The notes under the pieces: generated by a model
What the model was told of the DNA's origin: nothing
The model's input: only the letters and a program-made list of their open reading frames with translations
Databases searched by the model: none
Part shown: positions 1 through 5,190 of the stretch, piece after piece
Layout of the letters: the number at the start of each line of letters is the position of its first letter
Numbering within the stretch: the stretch's first letter is position 1
Made by a program: the position numbers and the translations under genes
NCBI GenBank assembly: GCA_900322105.1
Contig: ONYV01000027.1
Coordinates: forward strand, 1-10,107
Direction of reading: 5' to 3'
Origin: an uncultured Eubacteriales bacterium
Lineage (GTDB): Bacteria; Bacillota; Clostridia; Oscillospirales; Acutalibacteraceae
Length of the DNA: 10,107 nt

Positions 1-94
1 CTGCATAAGTTCCGCCAACCAATCAGCGTTCGCCTTTGGCTCCGCTTCTTGGGGCGTCACTTAATCTGCTTGCATATTTTCCGTCATCTTGCAC

Positions 95-139
95 AAAAAA
101 ACGGAACAGATCATTTTCTGTCGAAGATGGTCTGTTCCG
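95..139 (-). terminator. Intrinsic terminator downstream of the zinc-ribbon membrane protein gene
   Basis: Positions 102-114 (CGGAACAGATCAT) and 127-139 (ATGGTCTGTTCCG) form a 13-bp stem with one G-T type pair around a 12-nt loop. Read leftward, the stem is followed by seven U residues (the A run at 95-101). This is a standard rho-independent terminator about 100 nt past the stop codon at 246. In the rightward direction the stem is followed by only C and four T, so it is weaker that way. The stem and U-tract are seen directly; the assignment to the minus-strand gene follows from position. Confidence 0.8.
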
Positions 140-245
140 CTTTTGTCACATTACGGATCGTGTCAGTCAAATTTATGACCGATCATAGTCTTTGTCTGTA
201 TCTGCGCTGTCTGAACGAGAAAACATTGTTTCTGTTCGAGCTTTA

Positions 246-1391
246 TCACGCCGCTTTGATCGGAGCGACATCAGGGATCGTCATGCCCATTCCAAAAGGC
301 GGCATAAAGGCTTCCGACAGTTCCTTTGCGCTTGCTTTGAGAAGATCGTTGTCAGAAGTCAGCTCAACGATCTCAGGCTTGTCAGAAAGATACATCTCTA
401 CGGTAACAGAATCGTCTTTACCTGTAGTTGGTACGGGGATGGTGCAGGTGACGGTGATGGAATCATTGTCCATCTTGATGTTGCCGCTGACGGTAAAGTC
501 CATCGAATTTGAAGGCTGCATTTCGTCTATCGGCATATCAGATTGTATGCCGCCGAAAGAACTCATACCCATCGTCGATGTCGTGATATGATTCGTCAGT
601 GTGAAGTCACCGCTTGCTTTGCTGCGGCTGTATACGGTAGAACCGTTTAACGCAAAGCCGACATAAGAAACCGTTAACTTTTCGTTGGCGTCTGTGCTTT
701 CATCGTTCATCGTGATCGACTGCATCACCATTTCGTTATCACCGCCTGACAGAAGTCCTGCTTTGAGAACGACTTTTTTGCTGTGTTCGGGATCTGCGCC
801 GCAGCACAACGTCAGTTTTAAGCCCTGACCGTCCTTCTTCATCACCACTTCTGACTGCATCAGTGCGCCGCTCTTGCTGACATAGCTTCTGATGGTCAAT
901 TCAAAGTTATTCATCTGACCGTTTGCGTTCAGATTGTCAAGTGCCGCGTCAATGTCCATCTTATCGAGCGCATCCGATAACATCTTGTTGACGTTTTCGT
1001 TGATGTTGATATTGGTCTTTGCCCAATTCTTGAGATCATTGACAAGTGTTTTGATCACATCGGTGTTGGTAAAGGTGTGGGTCACGATGTACGCATCCGC
1101 CTTCGTTCCGTCGATATCTGCGCCGCCTTCGGTGACACTCACATTGCCGCACTGATCGAAATCCTTGAGCAGCTGATCGGCAAGTTCCTTCATGCCAAAG
1201 GGATTATCCGACTGCTTGAGGTTGTTGTAAACAAACTCATAGACATCCATGATCATATCATAATTAGCCTGATCGAGATGCAGGATGTTTTCTCCCTGAG
1301 GTCCGAAGGCAGAAGCCGCCGCATCCTGACGAAGGTTGGTATAATCCAGATAGAGACGCTTTGTTTTCTGCGCCGAACACACCGTTTTCAT
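246..1391 (-). CDS. C-terminal (extracellular) part of frameshifted zinc-ribbon membrane protein
   Basis: This frame carries the C-terminal two-thirds of the gene whose start is at 1944. It is probably not an independent gene: its first ATG (1389-1391) lies inside the upstream coding frame, no ribosome binding site precedes it, and it continues the upstream protein if one base is removed near 1364-1367. The joined length 246-1944 is 1699 nt, one base more than 566 codons, as expected for a single insertion. With the base removed the protein would be 565 residues. This portion has no second membrane segment. It looks like a soluble, presumably extracytoplasmic mixed alpha/beta domain: a helical stretch at the front (from about LHLDQANYDMIMDVYEFV) and then alternating beta-rich stretches with many Ser, Thr and Asp. 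I do not recognise the family or any catalytic motif. The gene ends in TGA at 246-248 and a terminator lies about 100 nt further on. A lipid, cell-wall or signal-sensing role is possible but unsupported. Confidence 0.75.
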   Translation of the reverse strand: MKTVCSAQKTKRLYLDYTNLRQDAAASAFGPQGENILHLDQANYDMIMDVYEFVYNNLKQSDNPFGMKELADQLLKDFDQCGNVSVTEGGADIDGTKADAYIVTHTFTNTDVIKTLVNDLKNWAKTNININENVNKMLSDALDKMDIDAALDNLNANGQMNNFELTIRSYVSKSGALMQSEVVMKKDGQGLKLTLCCGADPEHSKKVVLKAGLLSGGDNEMVMQSITMNDESTDANEKLTVSYVGFALNGSTVYSRSKASGDFTLTNHITTSTMGMSSFGGIQSDMPIDEMQPSNSMDFTVSGNIKMDNDSITVTCTIPVPTTGKDDSVTVEMYLSDKPEIVELTSDNDLLKASAKELSEAFMPPFGMGMTIPDVAPIKAA

Positions 1392-1944
1392 GAACGCTCT
1401 GCATCAGATACGCCTTTTTGTTTTCAGCATCCACTGACATCACAGATTTCTGAACGCCATAGTTTGAGTAGATCGTTGTTTTGGCAGTTTCGGCAATTTG
1501 CTGACCGGAAGAGAGCCGACTCAACACATCGCTGCTGCCCGAAAGATTTTTAGCAGTCGTCTGATAGGCACTGAACACATACTTTGTCGGGTCGTCCTTG
1601 ATCTTGTTCATCGTGACGGCGCCGATGATAAAGCGCACCAGGAAAAAGGCGGCAATGCTCAGAAACAGCACAGAAACGATCACGATCAGCCAGACAATGA
1701 GCTTTTTATGACTCTTTTTGGCAACGACATCCGACATATTGTATTCTTTGTAGCGGGACGCATCGTTTTGGAACTCTTCGATCTGCTGCTGATCCAAAGC
1801 GCTGTAGGTAAGCCCCTGATCGATCGGCGTAAAGTCCGACGGATGGTTCGATCCCAGCACAGAAAGATCGGGGATGAACGTACCACAATTTTTACAATGA
1901 CGGACAGAATCTTCGTTTTCCTGACCACAATTCGGACAAAACAT
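1264..1944 (-). CDS. N-terminal part of a zinc-ribbon, single-pass membrane protein (frameshifted)
   Basis: The start is the ATG at 1942-1944, preceded by AAAGGGAGA about 7 nt upstream and by a clear promoter. Residues 1-21 form a zinc ribbon: Cys3, Cys6, Cys17 and Cys20 in the pattern CxxC-x10-CxxC (MFCPNCGQ, then CKNCG). A polar, acidic segment follows (about 25-75), then a basic stretch (KKSHKK, 76-81) and one hydrophobic segment at about 82-103. The positive-inside rule puts the zinc ribbon in the cytoplasm and the rest outside. Zinc-ribbon plus single-TM proteins are common in gut Firmicutes and mostly uncharacterised. After about residue 192 the frame departs from the true reading: its last 34 or so residues are Gly/Ser-rich junk ending near 1264. 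The genuine continuation is the overlapping frame that ends at 246. No function can be named. Confidence 0.8.
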   Translation of the reverse strand: MFCPNCGQENEDSVRHCKNCGTFIPDLSVLGSNHPSDFTPIDQGLTYSALDQQQIEEFQNDASRYKEYNMSDVVAKKSHKKLIVWLIVIVSVLFLSIAAFFLVRFIIGAVTMNKIKDDPTKYVFSAYQTTAKNLSGSSDVLSRLSSGQQIAETAKTTIYSNYGVQKSVMSVDAENKKAYLMQSVHENGVFGAENKASLSGLYQPSSGCGGFCLRTSGRKHPASRSG

Positions 1945-1997
1945 AAAAACATCTCCCTTTCACTTTTTTTGGCAAAAAACGATTTTCTTCTGATACT

Positions 1998-2026
1998 ATA
2001 ATAACCAAAATCAAAGCGAATGTAAA
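1998..2026 (-). promoter_or_regulatory. Sigma-A-like promoter for the zinc-ribbon membrane protein
   Basis: Read on the minus strand, TTTACA (2021-2026) is separated by exactly 17 nt from TATTAT (1998-2003). Each hexamer differs from consensus by one base. Transcription would start near 1991, giving a leader of about 45 nt before the ATG at 1944. Seen directly by motif; activity is inferred. Confidence 0.75.
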
Positions 2027-2053
2027 GAGCTAAAATTCAATTTTTTTGCATGA

Positions 2054-2076
2054 AAAATCAGTTTTTTGCTGATTTT
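2054..2076. other. AT-rich hairpin between two divergent promoters
   Basis: AAAATCAG (2054-2061) and CTGATTTT (2069-2076) form an exact 8-bp dyad around a 7-nt loop (TTTTTTG). It sits 3 nt upstream of the plus-strand -35 box and about 27 nt beyond the minus-strand -35 box. It could be an operator for a regulator of either promoter, or a weak structure of no importance. It is not a convincing terminator, because no gene ends here. Confidence 0.4.
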
Positions 2077-2079
2077 CGA

Positions 2080-2108
2080 TTGACAACAGAGAGGAAAAAA
2101 ACTACAAT
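2080..2108 (+). promoter_or_regulatory. Strong sigma-A-like promoter for ymdB
   Basis: TTGACA (2080-2085, exact consensus) is followed after 17 nt by TACAAT (2103-2108, one mismatch). Transcription would begin near 2115. The leader is therefore only about 20 nt and carries the ribosome binding site AGAGGTGAT (2125-2133) ahead of the GTG start at 2137. Confidence 0.85.
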
Positions 2109-2136
2109 GATAATGTTATGGTAAAGAGGTGATATA

Positions 2137-2907
2137 GTGAACATTCTCGGGATCGGCGATGTTGTCGGCACCATTGGATGCCGCTTTTTGCGTGAAAAAC
2201 TTCCTAAGCTGAAAAAAACCGAACAGATCGATCTGGTCATCTGCAACGGTGAAAACTCCGCAGACGGAAACGGGATCACGCCTGTTTCGGCAGAGTATCT
2301 GTTTTCCAGCGGTGTGGATATCATCACGGCCGGAAATCATACCTTCCGCCGCAAGGAAAGCTACCGCACCTTTGATGAAGCTCCGTTTCTGATCCGTCCT
2401 GCCAACTTCCCTGCCGCTACCACACCGGGCAAGGGCTATGCACTCTACGATTTCGGCAGAACACAGGCTGCTGTCATCAATCTGATGGGCTGTATGTTTA
2501 TGGAGCCGCTGGACGATCCGTACACGGTCATTGACGGCATTCTGAAAACGCTCGATACAAAGATCATCATCCTCGATTTCCACGCAGAAGCCACAGCCGA
2601 AAAGCAAGCGCTTGCCTATTACCTTGACGGCAGGATCTCTGCCTTTTTCGGTACGCATACCCACGTTCAGACTTCTGACGCTCAGATCCTGCCAAAGGGC
2701 ATGGGCTATATCACGGACGTTGGCATGACAGGTCCTATTCATTCTGTGCTTGGCGTTAAGCCGGAGCTGTCAATCAAAAAGTTTAAGGAAAAACTGCCTG
2801 TGCGCTTTGAGCTTGCCACAGGTGAGTGTCGGATGGACTGCGTGAAATTCACGGTGGATGACGCCACAGGTAAGACAGTCGGCGTAAAAAGTATGCGCAT
2901 TTTATAA
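2137..2907 (+). CDS. ymdB: YmdB-family metallophosphoesterase (TIGR00282 type)
   Basis: Predicted 256-residue cytoplasmic dinuclear-metal phosphodiesterase. B. subtilis YmdB hydrolyses 2',3'-cyclic nucleotides and influences the choice between motility and biofilm; the same reaction is inferred here. The family's metal ligands are all present: Asp8 (GIGDVVG), Glu39-Asn40 (NGEN), Asn67-His68 (GNHT), His149 (DFHAEAT), and His174/His176 (GTHTHVQT). The conserved blocks RPANFP, TPGKG, PLDDP and YITDVGMTGP also match. Length is close to the usual 260-265 residues. The start is GTG, chosen because AGAGGTGAT lies 4-5 nt upstream and because the N-terminus MNILGIGDVVG aligns with the family start. 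spoVS follows, as in Bacillus, but rny (RNase Y), which precedes ymdB there, is absent: the upstream neighbour is a divergent membrane-protein gene. A strong promoter sits immediately upstream. Confidence 0.95.
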   Translation: MNILGIGDVVGTIGCRFLREKLPKLKKTEQIDLVICNGENSADGNGITPVSAEYLFSSGVDIITAGNHTFRRKESYRTFDEAPFLIRPANFPAATTPGKGYALYDFGRTQAAVINLMGCMFMEPLDDPYTVIDGILKTLDTKIIILDFHAEATAEKQALAYYLDGRISAFFGTHTHVQTSDAQILPKGMGYITDVGMTGPIHSVLGVKPELSIKKFKEKLPVRFELATGECRMDCVKFTVDDATGKTVGVKSMRIL

Positions 2908-2908
2908 T

Positions 2909-2936
2909 TTGTTCATAGTTTTATAACAATTTTTTT
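2909..2936 (+). terminator. Weak AU-rich terminator candidate after ymdB
   Basis: Just after the TAA of ymdB, TTGTTCATA (2909-2917) and TATAACAA (2922-2929) can form an 8-bp stem with one bulged C and a GTTT loop, followed directly by seven T residues (2930-2936). The shape is that of an intrinsic terminator, but the stem has a single G-C pair, so termination is likely partial. Some read-through from ymdB into spoVS is plausible. Confidence 0.4.
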
Positions 2937-2947
2937 ATACTATACAC

Positions 2948-2976
2948 TTGAATATCAGACGATTTGCATATATTAT
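2948..2976 (+). promoter_or_regulatory. Sigma-A-like promoter for spoVS-fakA
   Basis: TTGAAT (2948-2953) is followed by a 17-nt spacer and TATTAT (2971-2976). Transcription would start near 2983, leaving a leader of about 55 nt. In B. subtilis spoVS is transcribed by the sporulation factor sigma-H. I looked for a sigma-H type element (AGGA-like -35 with GAAT -10): GAAT occurs at 2950-2953, but no AGGA motif lies at the right distance. Vegetative expression is therefore the better reading. Confidence 0.6.
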
Positions 2977-3023
2977 AAGTATATATGTTTTTATGGTGTA
3001 ATATAGGCATAGTAGTTTTTTTC

Positions 3024-3040
3024 AGGAGGATATGAAAATG
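3024..3040 (+). promoter_or_regulatory. Ribosome binding site fixing the spoVS start
   Basis: AGGAGG occupies 3024-3029. The first in-frame ATG (3032) is only 2 nt away, too close for initiation. The second ATG (3038) is 8 nt away and gives the N-terminus MEVLKVSSKS, which matches the start of known SpoVS proteins. The start is therefore 3038. Confidence 0.85.
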
Positions 3041-3298
3041 GAAGTTTTGAAGGTTTCATCAAAGTCTGCCCCCAACTCAGTGGCAGGCGCTATCGCAGGA
3101 GTTGTCAGAGATTTTGGCTGTGTTGAGGTACAGGCTGTCGGCGCAGGAGCAACCAATCAGGCTCTGAAATCCATTGCCGTTGCAAGAGGTTATTTAGCGC
3201 CAATGGGCATTGATCTGATCTGCATTCCCGCATTTACCAGCATTGAAATAGACGGCGTTGAACGCACAGCAATGAAGCTCATCGTTGAAACAAGATAA
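3038..3298 (+). CDS. spoVS: Stage V sporulation protein S (SpoVS)
   Basis: Encodes 86 residues, the same length as B. subtilis SpoVS, and aligns with it along its whole length as I recall that sequence: N-terminal MEVLKVSSKS, then PNSVAGAIAGV, the central VGAGATNQALK, VARGYLAP, DLICIPAFTSIEIDG, and C-terminal ERTAMKLIVE. SpoVS is a small protein with an Alba-like fold; in Bacillus it affects septum formation and spore coat and core maturation. Its biochemical activity is unsettled, and homologues occur in non-sporulating bacteria, so its presence alone does not prove sporulation here. It has its own promoter and an optimal ribosome binding site, follows ymdB as in Bacillus, and is followed after 24 nt by the fakA start, so spoVS and fakA are probably co-transcribed. 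Confidence 0.97.
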   Translation: MEVLKVSSKSAPNSVAGAIAGVVRDFGCVEVQAVGAGATNQALKSIAVARGYLAPMGIDLICIPAFTSIEIDGVERTAMKLIVETR

Positions 3299-3304
3299 TT
3301 AGTT

Positions 3305-3325
3305 AAGGAAGTGCAAGCAACAATG
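3305..3325 (+). promoter_or_regulatory. Ribosome binding site deciding the fakA start
   Basis: AAGGAAGTG (3305-3313) resembles the anti-Shine-Dalgarno complement AAGGAGGTG with one mismatch. The upstream in-frame GTG at 3311 is part of this element and so cannot be the start. The ATG at 3323 lies 9 nt beyond it and gives MINGTYYKNAL, the usual beginning of the family. Confidence 0.7.
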
Positions 3326-5023
3326 ATTAACGGTACTTACTACAAAAATGCGCTGATCTCAGGTGCAAACAACATCATCAGGCAAAAAGAAGAGATCAAT
3401 TCGCTGAATATCTTCCCTGTTCCTGACGGTGATACGGGCACCAATATGTCTATGACGATCGAAGCAGCCGCCAAAGCGATGGAGGAAAGCACTGCTACAC
3501 GCATTGACGAAGCAGCATCCGAAGCAGCGTCTGCTATGCTCAAATCCGCAAGAGGTAACTCGGGCGTTATTTTATCCTTGCTGTTCCGCGGTATCGCAAA
3601 CGGTCTGAAGGGCAAGGAAGAGATCGACGGCAAGGATCTTGCCGCTGCTTTGAAGCTTGGCGTTGAAACTGCCTATAAGGCTGTGATGAACCCGACAGAG
3701 GGTACGATCCTGACAGTCGCAAGAATGTCTTATGAAGCAGGAAAAGCCGCCGCAGAAACGGAAAGCGATCCCATCAGCGTATTCAATACGGTCGTGACCG
3801 CTGCCAATGAAGCTCTCAACCGCACTCCCGATATGCTCCCTGTTCTGAAAAAAGCAGGCGTTGTCGATGCCGGCGGAAAGGGTCTGACAGTGATCTTTGA
3901 GGGTATGCTCTCACTGCTCAAAGACGGAGAAATGATACAGGCAGCAGCGCCTGCTGCCATGACATCCGAAAAGGAAGACAGCGCCGCCGAGTTTTTCCGC
4001 AACGCTGCCGCAGAGTTCGATTCTGTCATCAACTTCACATACTGCACCGAATTTATCATTGGAAAAGCGCCCGATCTTGAAAAAGATTCTCAGGAGCTTC
4101 GCGCATATCTTGAGGGTATCGGCGATTGTGTGGTTGTGGCGGATGATGACGACATCATCAAGGTTCATGTTCACACCGAGAATCCCGGAAATGCCTTGCA
4201 GGAAGCGCTGACGTTCGGTCAGCTGCTGACGGTCAAGATCGAAAATATGAAGGAGCAGCACAGAAAGGCTGCCGAAAAATATGAAAAAGAAAAGGCAAAG
4301 GCAGAAGCAGAGGCGCTGAAACGTGAAAAACTCAAGCCTGCCGCTCCTGTGGACGACGTTGGATTTGTTGCCGTTGCAGCAGGCGCAGGACTGGAAAGCG
4401 TATTCAAAGAGCTGGGATGTCAGCACATCATCAGCGGCGGTCAAAGCATGAACCCCAGCACAGACGATATCTATCAGGCGGTCATGGCTACACCTGCAAA
4501 GACCGTTTTCGTACTGCCAAACAACAAAAATATCATCCTTGCTGCCGAACAGGTCGTTCCGCTGGTAACAGACAGAACCGTCGTTATCATTCCGACAAAG
4601 ACCATACCTCAGGGACTGGTTGCCCTGCTCAACTACACGCCTGACGCTACCGATGAACTGAACAGTGAGTTCATGCTCAACGCTGCCAAGAAAGTATCAA
4701 CAGGTCAAGTCACCTACGCCGCCAGAAATTCCGAATTCGGCGGTACAAAGATCAAGGAAGGCGACATTATTGCCCTGGACAACGGAAAACTCACCCACAA
4801 GGACAAAGATCCTGTTCACGCTGTCATCAAGCTTGCCAAAGATATGGCAAACCGTGACACGAACTATATCTCCCTGATCTACGGCGAGGGTATTACGGAA
4901 GGACAGGCAAACACAGCGCTCGAAGGCATCAAAGCAAAGGTCGGCGGCGATGTAGAAGTAACTCTCATCAACGGCGGTCAGCCTATTTATTACTTTATGC
5001 TCGCTATCGAAAACAATTCCTGA
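3323..5023 (+). CDS. fakA: Fatty acid kinase subunit A (YloV/DAK2-domain and DegV-like fusion)
   Basis: A 566-residue cytoplasmic ATP-dependent kinase. By family knowledge, FakA phosphorylates fatty acids carried by FakB (DegV-family) proteins, feeding exogenous fatty acids into phospholipid synthesis; no fakB lies in this window. Residues 1 to about 200 are the DhaL/DAK2 nucleotide-binding domain, with NIFPVPDGDTGTNM (Asp35 and Asp37 as likely Mg ligands), SARGNSGVILS (about 75-85) and VDAGGKGL (about 181-188). A middle domain follows with YCTEFIIG (about 240-247) and KVHVHTENPG (about 280-289), matching the metal-binding His/Cys region of the family. A highly charged Lys/Glu/Ala helix (about 309-338) then links to a C-terminal DegV-like domain, with ISGGQSMNPST and VLPNNKNI. 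Length is normal (about 550). It lies 24 nt after spoVS, in the place where yloU precedes it in Bacillus, and ends just before a strong terminator. Confidence 0.93.
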   Translation: MINGTYYKNALISGANNIIRQKEEINSLNIFPVPDGDTGTNMSMTIEAAAKAMEESTATRIDEAASEAASAMLKSARGNSGVILSLLFRGIANGLKGKEEIDGKDLAAALKLGVETAYKAVMNPTEGTILTVARMSYEAGKAAAETESDPISVFNTVVTAANEALNRTPDMLPVLKKAGVVDAGGKGLTVIFEGMLSLLKDGEMIQAAAPAAMTSEKEDSAAEFFRNAAAEFDSVINFTYCTEFIIGKAPDLEKDSQELRAYLEGIGDCVVVADDDDIIKVHVHTENPGNALQEALTFGQLLTVKIENMKEQHRKAAEKYEKEKAKAEAEALKREKLKPAAPVDDVGFVAVAAGAGLESVFKELGCQHIISGGQSMNPSTDDIYQAVMATPAKTVFVLPNNKNIILAAEQVVPLVTDRTVVIIPTKTIPQGLVALLNYTPDATDELNSEFMLNAAKKVSTGQVTYAARNSEFGGTKIKEGDIIALDNGKLTHKDKDPVHAVIKLAKDMANRDTNYISLIYGEGITEGQANTALEGIKAKVGGDVEVTLINGGQPIYYFMLAIENNS

Positions 5024-5031
5024 TACGATTC

Positions 5032-5074
5032 ACAGGCATATCGTTTCTTCCGAAATGATGTGCCTGTTTTCTTT
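5032..5074 (+). terminator. Strong intrinsic terminator after fakA
   Basis: Positions 5032-5047 and 5052-5067 pair over 16 bp with two G-U pairs, closed by a TTCC-type tetraloop (5048-5051) and followed by TTTC and TTT. It begins 9 nt past the fakA stop codon. The stem is long and continuous, so it should end the spoVS-fakA transcript and leave recG to its own promoter. Confidence 0.85.
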
Positions 5075-5190
5075 CCTGCGGGCTGTGCTTTTCAAACAAA
5101 AATGTCAACCACACAATATAGACCGACACACATAAACCGCACTGACTGTGACGTTGTCGCAGAGTAATCATTCCCTCAGGAGGTGACAAA

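Noticed and set aside
49..591. Plus-strand 180-residue open frame over the 3' end of the zinc-ribbon protein gene
   Set aside because: It spans the terminator hairpin and lies antisense to the well-supported minus-strand coding frame. It has no ribosome binding site, and its Cys/His/Leu-rich composition is typical of a shadow frame.
1498..2001. Plus-strand 167-residue open frame opposite the zinc-ribbon N-terminus
   Set aside because: It is antisense to a gene with a clear zinc ribbon, TM segment, RBS and promoter, and it runs through that promoter. No RBS of its own.
2116..2742. Minus-strand 208-residue open frame opposite ymdB
   Set aside because: Fully antisense to a gene with all metallophosphoesterase motifs; composition (Arg/Cys/His-rich) and lack of an RBS mark it as a shadow.
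2908..3031. Riboswitch or structured leader in front of spoVS
   Set aside because: The spacer is AT-rich and contains only a weak terminator-like hairpin and a promoter. The leader of about 55 nt is too short and unstructured for a known riboswitch class.
3032..3037. Upstream ATG of spoVS as the start codon
   Set aside because: It is only 2 nt from the AGGAGG, and the resulting MK extension is absent from the family; the ATG at 3038 has correct spacing and the family N-terminus.
3911..4444. Minus-strand 177-residue open frame opposite fakA
   Set aside because: Antisense to a strongly conserved gene. Its poly-Phe/Cys stretch is the complement of the Lys/Glu-rich linker of FakA.
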